From: Streptomyces phyllanthi
GTDB lineage: Bacteria; Actinomycetota; Actinomycetes; Streptomycetales; Streptomycetaceae
Reading direction: 5' to 3'
Length of the DNA: 32,605 nucleotides
Assembly (NCBI RefSeq): GCF_009377205.1
Contig: NZ_VJZE01000056.1
Location: 1-32,605 of the forward strand
Every line of letters starts with the position of its first letter. Position 1 is the first letter of the stretch. The notes under the pieces were generated by a model. The model did not search any database and had not been told where the DNA came from. It was given only the letters and a program-made list of their open reading frames with translations. The translations under genes and the position numbers were made by a program. Shown here one piece after another: positions 17,094 through 25,243 of the stretch.

Positions 17094-17606
17094 ATGGCGT
17101 GGGATGAGTGGGAACAACTGAAGACACAGGCGGCTGAGCGGCAGTCGGCGCATATGCAGCTGAATCAGTTGGATCCTGGCAGCGGAGGAGCGGCGCCGCC
17201 CGCGCCCAGCCGGTACGGCGATCTCAAGGCCAGCCAGGGCGACTTGGCGAACATCGGCAAGCATGCCTTCGAGCTCTACAACCAGTTGTGGGACAAGGGA
17301 CGCGCGGCGATGCCGAGCAGCGACAAGGCCGCGGGCGACCTCTCCACGCAGGGCTTCGCACTGGGTAGTGGACTCCAGCACGTGTCGACGCGCTGGGACG
17401 AGCAGTTGTCCTCCCTCCGTGATGCGTGCGCGCACATCTCGAACCACATGACGGTGACGACGAAGATCCACAGCAGTAACGATCACTACATCCGTCGGCA
17501 GATGAGCAGCATCGACGTTCTGGACGCGGGCTTCGACGAGCGGGTCGGTGATCCGGGCAAGAAGAACCCGGCGTATGGCGAGCCGGGCGAGAAGAAGGAC
17601 AAGTAG
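17094..17606 (+). CDS. Helical protein of the type VII secretion locus, possible effector partner
   Basis: The product is 170 aa from ATG with AAGGAG 8 nt upstream. It starts MAWDEWEQLKTQAAERQSAH. A polar N-terminus is followed by a likely helical hairpin (residues about 42-130; GDLANIGKHAFELYNQLWDK and WDEQLSSLRDACAHISNHM) and a charged Gly/Lys-rich tail. The overall plan resembles EspC/WXG100-like four-helix proteins, but the strict WxG motif is absent. It lies 8 nt before the 771-aa WxG protein, so the two are almost certainly made together. A chaperone or cosecretion partner role is inference from that arrangement. Confidence 0.75.
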   Translation: MAWDEWEQLKTQAAERQSAHMQLNQLDPGSGGAAPPAPSRYGDLKASQGDLANIGKHAFELYNQLWDKGRAAMPSSDKAAGDLSTQGFALGSGLQHVSTRWDEQLSSLRDACAHISNHMTVTTKIHSSNDHYIRRQMSSIDVLDAGFDERVGDPGKKNPAYGEPGEKKDK

Positions 17607-17614
17607 GACGACTT

Positions 17615-19930
17615 ATGGATCTCGACGCTCTCCGTTTCGCCAACTTCAAGCTCCTCGATGACGCCATCGAGGACTGGACCACCATGATCCGCAATCTCAA
17701 GGACTTGGAGGAGTCTGCCGACAAGGGCCTCCGCGGCGCAGCCAACAAGGCCAACTGGGCGGGCTTCAACGCCACCGTATCGAAGGAGTTCATCGGCAAG
17801 ACAGCCGGCGAGTTCAAGGACGCCCACACGCAGGCCGAGTCCATCCGTAACATCCTCCGGGACACTCGCGGTGAGCTCGCGGGCTATCAGACAAAGCTCA
17901 ACGACGCCATAGACCGAGGTCTGAAGAAGAATCTGACGGTGGTCTCGACCGGCGACGGCGGCTTCACCGTCACGATGAACATCCACCCGGACCGCGCCGC
18001 AAAGGGCACCACGGTGCCCGAACACGATGCGAGCGACGTCACCGCCCTGCGCGACGAGATCCAGAAAATCCTCAACGACGCCACGGAGAGCGACAACTCT
18101 GCCAACAAGGTGCTGCAGGCCCTCGTTGACCAGAGTCGCCTCGGCTTCTCCGACGCCGGTTACAAGGACCGGGATGCGGCGGCCAACGCCATCAAGGAAG
18201 CGGAGGATCTCGCCGATCTGGCGAAGAAGAAGCCCGAAGACATCACTCCTGAGGAATTCGACAAGCTCAACGCCGGCCTGAAGAAATACGCGAACGATGA
18301 TCTGTTCGCGGCTGAGTTCGCGACGAGGCTTGGCCCCCGGGGCACGCTGGACTTCTGGACGGGCATCAATGACCCGCACCGGGCCCGGGAACTGGGCAGT
18401 CAGCGGGTGGACCACTACGACGAGCTCCAGAAGAACTTGAGCATGACGCTCGCCAACGCGACGCAGAGCGACACGGTCGGTATGACCGAGTGGAAGAACA
18501 AGATGGTCGAGATGGTCGACAAGCCTGTCGGCCGCAACGGTGGTTTCCCGCTCGGTGCCCAGGTCATGGGCAACCTGATGCGCTGGGGCGACTACGACGA
18601 CCGGTTCCTCAACAGCTATGGGGACAAGCTGATTGAGACGGAGAAGAAATTCACGAGTAACGGCCGTCACGGTGCCTGGCAGCGCACGGGAGCGGATCCA
18701 CTTCTCAACCGTACGGGTACGGACTCTGGTTGGGATCCGATGACTGGATATCTGAAGGCCCTGTCGAACAGTCCGGATGCCGCCACCGAGTTCTTCAATG
18801 GCACGTTCGTCACGAAGGACGAGGACCATGACTTCACCCACGACACGGACGGAGACGGCAAAGAAGGCAGGAAGACGCTGAGCAACTTCGACTATCTCTT
18901 CGAGGAGCGGGACTGGCCACAGGATGCGAATTCCGAAGGTGACGAGAGCATCGCGGGTCGCAACAACCTCGCGCTGGCTCTTGAGGCAGCCACGACAGGA
19001 CACCCGGCCGGCGAGCTGCCGACAATCGACACGCCTCCACACAACGCGGACCAGACAAAGCTCATGGAGAGCCTGGTGGCCTCAGTCGCCGACGACCCGA
19101 AGCGGCTGACGGAACACAGCTACATGTCGGACAGCATCGGCCAGATCACTTCGGAGTACCTGCCGGACATCAACCGTGCCATGAGCGACGTGGAGAGGGA
19201 TGCAAAGTCCGATGACTGGCGCGACATCGAGAGGCTCTACCCGGTGGCCGGCTCCGAGGCAGCACTCCAGCACGCGGATGTGAGCAAACTCCTTTTCGCC
19301 GTCGGTCAGAACCCAGAGGGATACGCCGCCGTCGAGGTCGGTCAGAAGGCCTACATGGGGAAGCTCATGGAGTACCACCTGGACCCGGGTCTACCGGCGA
19401 ACCAGCGTTTCTCCGACGACGAGGAACTTGTGGTCAGGCACATTGCAGGAAGGTCCGGTGAAGTGTCGGGCACTCTTGGACTCGGCCAGCAGGAGGCCAT
19501 CGGCAAAGATGCCTCGAACAAGGACAAGGAGTACGAACACTCCGTTGCTCAGAGGAAGAACTGGATCTCCGGCGGATTTGGCACTGTCGTCGGAGTGGGC
19601 GTCTCCTTCATTGCAACGCCCTGGGTCGGTGCGGTTGTCGGTGGCGGGGTCGGCACTGTGACCAGTGTGGTCTTGGAGTCAGTGTTCCAGGACGCCGAAG
19701 GCCATGCCGTGGACGACGCCAAGAAGACCGGTGGCCAGGTCTGGCAGGAAGGCCTGGTGAGGAACAGCACAATCACCGCAGACGCAGCTCAAGCCGCAGC
19801 GGAGAAGCACCAGTCGGCTGACACGGGAGACGCGGCGACCTGGGCACGGGAATCCTCGCGTCAGGGTTACATCAATGCCCGGGCCATTCTCGATGGGCAG
19901 GCTCCGGGCAGTATGACACCTTACTCATAA
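17615..19930 (+). CDS. Large WxG-containing putative type VII substrate or effector
   Basis: The product is 771 aa. The N-terminal 110 residues are helical with a WxG motif (W48-A-G50 in NKANWAGFN), as in WXG100 and LXG substrates. The middle part is largely helical and charged, and includes DFWTGINDP and an EF-hand-like loop, D410-T-D-G-D-G. Residues 650-692 are a glycine-rich hydrophobic segment (GGFGTVVGVGVSFIATPWVG onward) that could be a membrane-inserting region. The rest is soluble. No known toxin or enzyme motif was recognised. It may belong to a Streptomyces DUF family tied to this locus (DUF6571 is my guess from memory). Codon use is visibly less GC-biased than in eccC. It is preceded by the 170-aa gene and followed 25 bp later by a lipoprotein gene. 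Confidence 0.8.
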   Translation: MDLDALRFANFKLLDDAIEDWTTMIRNLKDLEESADKGLRGAANKANWAGFNATVSKEFIGKTAGEFKDAHTQAESIRNILRDTRGELAGYQTKLNDAIDRGLKKNLTVVSTGDGGFTVTMNIHPDRAAKGTTVPEHDASDVTALRDEIQKILNDATESDNSANKVLQALVDQSRLGFSDAGYKDRDAAANAIKEAEDLADLAKKKPEDITPEEFDKLNAGLKKYANDDLFAAEFATRLGPRGTLDFWTGINDPHRARELGSQRVDHYDELQKNLSMTLANATQSDTVGMTEWKNKMVEMVDKPVGRNGGFPLGAQVMGNLMRWGDYDDRFLNSYGDKLIETEKKFTSNGRHGAWQRTGADPLLNRTGTDSGWDPMTGYLKALSNSPDAATEFFNGTFVTKDEDHDFTHDTDGDGKEGRKTLSNFDYLFEERDWPQDANSEGDESIAGRNNLALALEAATTGHPAGELPTIDTPPHNADQTKLMESLVASVADDPKRLTEHSYMSDSIGQITSEYLPDINRAMSDVERDAKSDDWRDIERLYPVAGSEAALQHADVSKLLFAVGQNPEGYAAVEVGQKAYMGKLMEYHLDPGLPANQRFSDDEELVVRHIAGRSGEVSGTLGLGQQEAIGKDASNKDKEYEHSVAQRKNWISGGFGTVVGVGVSFIATPWVGAVVGGGVGTVTSVVLESVFQDAEGHAVDDAKKTGGQVWQEGLVRNSTITADAAQAAAEKHQSADTGDAATWARESSRQGYINARAILDGQAPGSMTPYS

Positions 19931-19955
19931 GCAACGGCCAAGCAGAAAGATTCCT

Positions 19956-20507
19956 ATGTACTACCGTCGTACGGCTTTGCTGCGCCCTGTTGGGCTCGCC
20001 ATCGCGGCTGTCACGGCGCTTGTCGCCGCGACCTCAGGTTGCAGCGGCGACAAGGAGGAGCGTGAGTACGCTGTCCCCAGCGCCCTGTGCGGAATGGCCG
20101 TCGACGCCGAAGATCTCACTCCATTCCTGCCTGCGGGGCGCAAGATCACCGTCAGGGACAAGTCGTCCACAGGTATCGAGAGCTGTGAGGTCGTCGTCGA
20201 CGACACACTCATCTTGACCACCACTCAAGCCTGGTTGGAGCAGGGAAGAACAACGGCTTACTTCGCATCCGGGCAGACCCTGAATGCCTTGGACCATTCG
20301 GCGGAGGAAGGTCGGTTCCGTTACTCGGGTAACGAGGCTTTCGGTAAGGCGCAGGGCTGTACTGATACCAAGGACAAACAGGAGCTGTACACCGCCATAC
20401 AGGCACAGGGATCAAAGCACAGGGATGCCGACGCCATGAAACGCCTCATCGCTTCCTACACCAAGGAAGTGGAGAGCTCGGCTGAATGCACCGCAGGCGC
20501 GCCGTAG
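19956..20507 (+). CDS. Putative lipoprotein behind the WxG effector-like gene
   Basis: The product is 183 aa. A basic start (MYYRRTALLR) and hydrophobic stretch lead to the lipobox-like ATSGC, with the lipidated cysteine at C29 and a charged DKEERE follow-on. The mature part has further cysteines (in SALCGM, ESCEVV, QGCTD and SAECT) that may form disulfides outside the membrane. It begins 25 bp after the 771-aa gene stop and is probably the last gene of that transcript. It could be an immunity or surface partner for the 771-aa product, which is inference from order only. No named family is recognised. Confidence 0.8.
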   Translation: MYYRRTALLRPVGLAIAAVTALVAATSGCSGDKEEREYAVPSALCGMAVDAEDLTPFLPAGRKITVRDKSSTGIESCEVVVDDTLILTTTQAWLEQGRTTAYFASGQTLNALDHSAEEGRFRYSGNEAFGKAQGCTDTKDKQELYTAIQAQGSKHRDADAMKRLIASYTKEVESSAECTAGAP

Positions 20508-20803
20508 CTTCGAGACAATGGTGCAGTTGAGCGGTGAGGCGGATACCGACCGCCTGCCTGCGCCTACGCCTGGCGGGCAAGTGGAATCGGACTGAGCCGC
20601 GGAACGGCGTCACCCTCATGCCACGAGACCGGCCTGAGCAGGAGCTCTCTCAAGGCCCCATCACGCGGCAGAGTACTTCTTCGTCGCTTCAGACAGCTGT
20701 TACGGCTTCCTCCTCAGTGCCTGACCATTGCGCAGCATAGGGACTGTCAACGCAAGTAAGGTGAAGAGCACGGTTCGTTTGCACGTCAGGAAGGGATCCC
20801 AGC

Positions 20804-21121
20804 ATGGCCGAGGCGCAGGACAACGAGGTCGAGTCTCAGACCGAGGACGTCAAGGCGCGCAAGGAGCGTGAGAAGAACGAGCTCTACGCCCTCGACATCT
20901 CAGGGGTCGAATGGCACAGCGCGCCGGGCACCGAGGAACACGAGGAACGGGTGGAGATCGCGTACTTGCCGGAAGGTGCCGTGGCCATGCGATCGTCCCT
21001 CAACCCGAATACCGTGCTGCGGTACACCGAAGCGGAATGGCAGGCGTTCGTCCTCGGCGCGCGGGATGGGGAGTTCGATCTCGAGCCTGCGCCGGACAAC
21101 GGTGGCCTGTCGGTCGACTAG
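20804..21121 (+). CDS. DUF397 domain protein
   Basis: The product is 105 aa, with AGGAAGGGA before the ATG. After an acidic/basic N-terminus of about 30 residues, the text ISGVEWHSAPG...VEIAYLPEGAVAMRSSLNP...LRYTEAEWQAFVLGARDGEF is the DUF397 pattern (W-x-S, then V-x-[IV]-A, R-S, and F-x-x-G-x-x-x-G-E-F). DUF397 proteins usually sit beside an XRE-type regulator (the WhiJ/BldB-like systems of Streptomyces) and take part in developmental control. No such regulator gene is present here, so it is an orphan inside the secretion locus. A 296-bp gap before it (20508-20803) holds a small inverted repeat (AGGCGG/CCGCCT near 20535-20555) and nothing else I can support. Confidence 0.85.
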   Translation: MAEAQDNEVESQTEDVKARKEREKNELYALDISGVEWHSAPGTEEHEERVEIAYLPEGAVAMRSSLNPNTVLRYTEAEWQAFVLGARDGEFDLEPAPDNGGLSVD

Positions 21122-21245
21122 AGATCTTCAATGGCTGGTTGAACTCGCTGAGACTCGGACTCGCTGGGCTCAATGTCGACAAGTGATACGGCCCCTTACC
21201 TGGACGACTGATGCGAGGGCACGGTCAGCGTCAAGGGAAAGAGCT

Positions 21246-21276
21246 GGGGTGGGCACCTCCCGCGCGTGCCCACCCC
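21246..21276. terminator. Bidirectional terminator between the DUF397 gene and esxA
   Basis: Perfect 11-bp arms, GGGGTGGGCAC (21246-21256) and GTGCCCACCCC (21266-21276), enclose a 9-nt loop. It lies between converging genes, 22 bp beyond the esxA stop. Confidence 0.85.
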
Positions 21277-21297
21277 GGTTCTCTGCGCCAGCAAGCC

Positions 21298-21600
21298 CTA
21301 CAGGTAGTAGCTGGCGGCCTTCTTGTCGCCGCCCATGTAGTCGCCGCCGGCCAGGCTGACGACCTTAGCGATGGAGACCAGGGCCTGGTGGATGTCGTTG
21401 GCCTCCTTGTCCCAGATCGTCTGCTGCTCGGAGTACATGGTGTGGGCCTCGCCCTCCCAGCCGGCGGCCACGCTGGCCACCTGGCGCTTGACCTCGGCGA
21501 GCATGGTCTCCAGCTTGCTCGCCTCGTTGGCGAGGTTCGTGGCGGCCGTGTCCAGGGCGTCGTACGAGACCAGCATCTCGTCCGAGTTGTTACCTGCCAT
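21298..21600 (-). CDS. esxA: WXG100 secreted protein EsxA
   Basis: The product is 100 aa, the family size. The helix-turn-helix turn has W48-E-G50 (VAAGWEGEAH), and the C-terminus has the secretion motif YxxxD as Y88-M-G-G-D92. It would form a four-helix heterodimer with EsxB and be exported through the EccC-driven channel. In S. coelicolor and S. scabies the EsxA/EsxB pair and its secretion system affect sporulation and development. The gene follows esxB by 56 bp. The A/B naming follows the order in the S. coelicolor esxBA operon as I remember it. Confidence 0.92.
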   Translation of the reverse strand: MAGNNSDEMLVSYDALDTAATNLANEASKLETMLAEVKRQVASVAAGWEGEAHTMYSEQQTIWDKEANDIHQALVSIAKVVSLAGGDYMGGDKKAASYYL

Positions 21601-21656
21601 CGTTACGCGTCTCCTTCATGGTTTCGTCGGCGTGCGTCGGTCCGTGGACCCGATCC

Positions 21657-21995
21657 CTAGTAGCCGCTCAGGCTGGACTTCGGAGCGCCCTCGTACACGT
21701 TGATGCTCTGAACCTGCGCGCGCACCTCGTCTTCGGTGCCGTCCTTGATCTTGCGCGTGGCACTCATCGCCTCAAGGAACTTCACCAGGACGTTGCCGAT
21801 GCGCACCATGGAGGTGTTGATCTCGTGCTGCTTCTGGTTGAAGGCACCGGCGCCGATGCCCTTCCAGTTGCCCTCCATGCTGTCGATGATGCCGTTCAGC
21901 TTGTGCAGCGAAGCCTTGATGTCGTCAAACTTGAGGGCGATCTCCTGCTCGAGTTTGGCTACCTGACTGTCGCTTAGCCGCTGGCGCTGCGCCAT
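21657..21995 (-). CDS. esxB: WXG100 secreted protein EsxB
   Basis: The product is 112 aa. The turn between two long helices has W44-K-G46 (EGNWKGIGAGAF), the WXG100 signature. The C-terminal tail (VYEGAPKSSLSGY) lacks the exact YxxxD/E signal, which EsxA has. The ATG is preceded by AAAGGAAAT. It is the first of the esxB-esxA pair, and a hairpin (22041-22071) lies between it and the upstream mycosin gene. Confidence 0.92.
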   Translation of the reverse strand: MAQRQRLSDSQVAKLEQEIALKFDDIKASLHKLNGIIDSMEGNWKGIGAGAFNQKQHEINTSMVRIGNVLVKFLEAMSATRKIKDGTEDEVRAQVQSINVYEGAPKSSLSGY

Positions 21996-22040
21996 GACTG
22001 GGATTTCCTTTCTGCGCTACTGACGGAACCTGCTGTGCTG

Positions 22041-22071
22041 CCGCTCCGCGGCGTATCTGAGCGCGGAGCGG
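22041..22071 (-). terminator. Hairpin between mycP and esxB
   Basis: Perfect 10-bp arms, CCGCTCCGCG (22041-22050) and CGCGGAGCGG (22062-22071), enclose an 11-nt loop 31 bp past the mycosin stop. It could end the upstream transcript, so that esxBA is separately expressed, or process and stabilise a joint transcript, giving high esxBA levels. Confidence 0.6.
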
Positions 22072-22102
22072 ACGGTTGGTGAGGCGGCCACGAGGGAGCT
22101 AC

Positions 22103-23377
22103 TCAGCCACCGCGTCGTGCGCGCATAACGGCGAAGGCCCCGCCGCCGATTGCGACCACTGCGGCGGCTGCGCCGAGCACCATCCACAACTGGGCATTGT
22201 CTTCAGAGGAGTTCGAGCTTGATCCTGCCGCTGCGGCTGCTCCGCCTGAAGTGCTCTTGGGTGGTTGTGACGAGGCTGATACGGAAGCGGAGGGAGAGGC
22301 TTCCGCCCCCGTCACACCCGTCATGTTCTCGTAGCTGAGTGGGTCGGTTTTGGCTCCGCCCGGGTTGATGTCGCTGTCGGCGAGCACCATGCGAGGGCGA
22401 ATCAGGCCGTAACCGAGGTACTTGCTGGGCTTGTCCTTGGGCCAGTCGCGGCCGGCGGTGTCGATCAGAGTGCGCAGGACTTGGTTGGCTGTCCAGTCGG
22501 GGTGGGCGGACCAGATGAGGGCTGCCGAGGCGGAGGTGATCGCGGTGGCGGCACTGGTGCCACCACCGTCGTCGCAGTATGAGCGGAATGTCGCGTCGCA
22601 CCAGTGCGGGAGATTGAGGCCTGGCGCCCCGAGGTCGACATAGTTGCCGTATTCCGAATATTCGGCCACCTTGCCGGACTTGTCGGCTGCGGCCACTCCG
22701 ACAATAAACGAGTATGCGGCCGGATAGCCGATTTCGTTTAGCTTCTGCGCATCGTTGCCGACACCCGCAACCATCAACTTGCCCTTGGATTGGGCGTAGT
22801 TGATTGCTTGCTCCATATCTGGGTCAATGGTGTCGCTCGTAAAGGACATGCTGATGATCTGGGCATCGCTATCGGCAGCTGCCTTGATAGCCTCCGCCGG
22901 CGCAGCGGTCTTCTCCCTTTCCTCTGCCTTGATTCCGGCAAGGCGAATCCGGTAAGGGATGATCTTCGAACCGGGAGCAAGACCCTGCAAACCTCCGCCT
23001 GCGCCAGTTCCAGCGATCAGCTCCGCCATGGTTGTTCCATGGCTGTCATAGTCCTTGGTCGCACCGTACGCGACGGCAGCAGGCACCTCGTCAACCAATA
23101 CCTGCCCTTTCAGGGATGAGGTGGTCGGATTGACTCCGGTGTCTACAACCGCAATTTTGATGCCTTTGCCGGTGCTGACCTTCCACATTTCATCGGCGTG
23201 CATCGCGTCCAAGTACCACTGCTTCGACTGGACGTCTTCGGCAGCGGCACTCGGGGCCACTCCCGCAGACACGATGGCCAGAACACCGAGCGCGGAACTT
23301 ACGGTGGACACGCGTCTCCCGATACGCCCAGCGAACGACACGGTCCCTGTGCCGCGTTGGCCGGTTGCTGACCTCAT
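22103..23377 (-). CDS. mycP: Mycosin, subtilisin-like membrane serine protease (first of two)
   Basis: The product is 424 aa. A signal peptide ends near residue 46 (PSAAAED). The S8 catalytic triad is complete: D79 in VVDTG, H113 in DSHGT, S275 in GGGTSAA, with oxyanion N208 in VGND. A Ser/Ala/Gly-rich linker follows, then a C-terminal membrane helix (about 395-418) and a basic tail, so the catalytic domain faces outward. In ESX systems mycosins stabilise the membrane complex and cleave selected substrates, for example EspB by MycP1. It follows the 609-aa WxG/Gly-rich gene by 36 bp and precedes esxBA. Codons in its 5' half (many ending in A or T) differ visibly from the neighbours. Confidence 0.92.
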   Translation of the reverse strand: MRSATGQRGTGTVSFAGRIGRRVSTVSSALGVLAIVSAGVAPSAAAEDVQSKQWYLDAMHADEMWKVSTGKGIKIAVVDTGVNPTTSSLKGQVLVDEVPAAVAYGATKDYDSHGTTMAELIAGTGAGGGLQGLAPGSKIIPYRIRLAGIKAEEREKTAAPAEAIKAAADSDAQIISMSFTSDTIDPDMEQAINYAQSKGKLMVAGVGNDAQKLNEIGYPAAYSFIVGVAAADKSGKVAEYSEYGNYVDLGAPGLNLPHWCDATFRSYCDDGGGTSAATAITSASAALIWSAHPDWTANQVLRTLIDTAGRDWPKDKPSKYLGYGLIRPRMVLADSDINPGGAKTDPLSYENMTGVTGAEASPSASVSASSQPPKSTSGGAAAAAGSSSNSSEDNAQLWMVLGAAAAVVAIGGGAFAVMRARRGG

Positions 23378-23413
23378 GCCTTTTTATGTCCTCGCTCGTG
23401 TTCAGCCGGTTGT

Positions 23414-25243
23414 CTACGACGCGTCGCGCCGTCGGTTGTCGGGAGGGGTGCCATCCTGGCCGTCGACCGGGCAGTCCGGCCGATTCGGGTCTTCACGGTC
23501 CGCTCGGTCTCGGTCCGGGCTCCGGCGACTGGCTCCGGGGCCGCGTACGAGACCGCTGCCACCACTTGTGGCGCCGCCGCCCCTGGCTGCCGAGTTCCGC
23601 CCGCTCGGTGCTCCCACCACTCCGTCGGGGTTGCTGGTCGATCGGCGGTTCCCCTGCCCGGCGCCAGTACCGTGCGGCTGCTGGGGAACGCCGATGACTC
23701 CACGCTGCCCGATACTCCCGCCGGTAGCGCGTGAGCCGACTTGGCCCTCACCACCGATGACCGTGCCGCGCGGCACCTTTGACCCAGTAGCCCCGGGAAC
23801 AGGTCCAGTGGCTCCAGTGGTGGGCTTTCCGCCTACAACACCACTGCCGCGTCCCGCACCAGTGGCACCCGGGCCGGCCGGTCGACCGCTTGCCGTCCCG
23901 CCAGCAGTACGAGGCGTTCCACCGGAAACGGCCGGGCCCATCGGCGTCCTGCCTGCCGTCGCGCCCCCGGTTCCCCGAGCTCCCGTCCTCCCCGTCGCAT
24001 TGGCATGCCCCATGGGCCCCATAGGTCCACGCGCCGAGCGTCCTCCGGCCGAGGAATTGGGCGTGCCAGTTCCCCGAACTCCCGTCTGGCCCGTCGCATT
24101 GGCATGTCCCATCGGGCCCATGGGTCCACGCGCCGAGCGTCCTCCGGCCGAGGAATTGGGTGTGCCCGCCCGCCCTTGCGCGGAAATCGGCGTCCTGGCG
24201 CCTCCGCCGAATGCCGAAGTACGGCCGGCAGCTCGACCCACAGTGGAGGGCGGAGCACCATTGACGAGAGGACCAGCCGTTCCCCCTTGGGTGCCGCCAC
24301 CCGTTCCTGTGGTCTGCGAAGTCCCGCCGGGCGCCGGGCTCGTGGTCTGCGGAGGCAAGGTGTCGACGCTGTCGATCTCCGTGCCGACGTTCCTGTCCGG
24401 GTACTTGATTGAGCCGTCCACTTCCTTGAGCGGCGGCGTGGTGTCACCCGAGCGCGGAGTGCCAGCTGTGCCACCCGCGGTGTCGTGAGTCGACGTCGAC
24501 TCGCTGGAAATCGTGCGACTCCCGCTTTCCTGCCCATTGCCCGGCCCTACGGAGCGGCCATCCGGCTGTGGCACGCCTACACTCGGCATCGCCTTGAACG
24601 GCGCCGGCTCCGGCGCCCCCGCCAGCGTCTGCGCCGACACCGCGTAGAACGACGACAACCGATTCATCTGGTTGATCGCTTCTTGCCGGTCCTTCTCGGC
24701 CTTCACCGCCGCGGTGTACTCGGCGTTGCCCTCGACCCGCTTGGGCGCCGGGATGTCCTCGACCTTTTTCGGGTCCGGCCGGGTGTCGCGCGGCGGCATG
24801 GCGCTGCGTACGGATGCGAGGCCCGTGCCCGCCGCGGTGATCTGGTTGGCGGCGGTGTCCGCGTAGTCGGCCAGCCCACGTGCCCAGGTCACGAGTTCGC
24901 CGCCCCAGTTACGGAACGCGGTGCCGGCCTCGCCCTCCCAGTCGACTCGGCCGATGTGGCCGCTCAGTTCGTCGACGGCCTCGTTGATGGCCTTGCGTGC
25001 GTCCCAGAGGGCCTTGCCCGCGAGCTCCAGATCGGCCGGGTTCGCGGCATCGACCAAGTTGATCATGTCGTTGAGCTGACGACCCTCGAAGTCCGTCTCT
25101 CCGAAGAAGCGAACGTTGCCGACGAACGGCATGTTGCTCAGCATCTTCGACACGGCGGTCGTCGCGTCGACAACGCCGACCTGCTGGTTGACCTCTTCCA
25201 GATCGGTCTTGTACTGATCCTGCTGCTTCCAGTCGTCGCCCAT
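23414..25243 (-). CDS. WxG-domain protein with long Gly/Thr-rich tail, EspB/PPE-like putative substrate
   Basis: The product is 609 aa. Residues 1-215 are helical, with a WxG motif at W102-E-G104 (RVDWEGEAGTAFRNW) and a second helical hairpin, resembling EspB or PPE N-terminal folds. From about residue 220 it is low in complexity and rich in Gly, Thr, Pro, Ser and Ala. Two 33-residue repeats contain GRSARGPMGPMGHANATG. The C-terminus is basic and acidic (RRSPDRDRADREDPN) without a membrane span. Its start ATG shares the A of the preceding TGA, so it is translationally coupled to the 158-aa gene. A mycosin gene follows directly, which suggests that it is processed on export (inference). Confidence 0.82.
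   Translation of the reverse strand: MGDDWKQQDQYKTDLEEVNQQVGVVDATTAVSKMLSNMPFVGNVRFFGETDFEGRQLNDMINLVDAANPADLELAGKALWDARKAINEAVDELSGHIGRVDWEGEAGTAFRNWGGELVTWARGLADYADTAANQITAAGTGLASVRSAMPPRDTRPDPKKVEDIPAPKRVEGNAEYTAAVKAEKDRQEAINQMNRLSSFYAVSAQTLAGAPEPAPFKAMPSVGVPQPDGRSVGPGNGQESGSRTISSESTSTHDTAGGTAGTPRSGDTTPPLKEVDGSIKYPDRNVGTEIDSVDTLPPQTTSPAPGGTSQTTGTGGGTQGGTAGPLVNGAPPSTVGRAAGRTSAFGGGARTPISAQGRAGTPNSSAGGRSARGPMGPMGHANATGQTGVRGTGTPNSSAGGRSARGPMGPMGHANATGRTGARGTGGATAGRTPMGPAVSGGTPRTAGGTASGRPAGPGATGAGRGSGVVGGKPTTGATGPVPGATGSKVPRGTVIGGEGQVGSRATGGSIGQRGVIGVPQQPHGTGAGQGNRRSTSNPDGVVGAPSGRNSAARGGGATSGGSGLVRGPGASRRSPDRDRADREDPNRPDCPVDGQDGTPPDNRRRDAS
23971..24168. repeat. Two tandem 99-bp repeats coding for 33 aa each
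   Basis: Copy 1 is 23971-24069 and copy 2 is 24070-24168. They are almost identical, with a few substitutions (for example GAGC/GAAC at the start). They lie in frame in the Gly-rich tail of the 609-aa protein, so a change in copy number would lengthen or shorten the tail without a frameshift. Confidence 0.85.
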
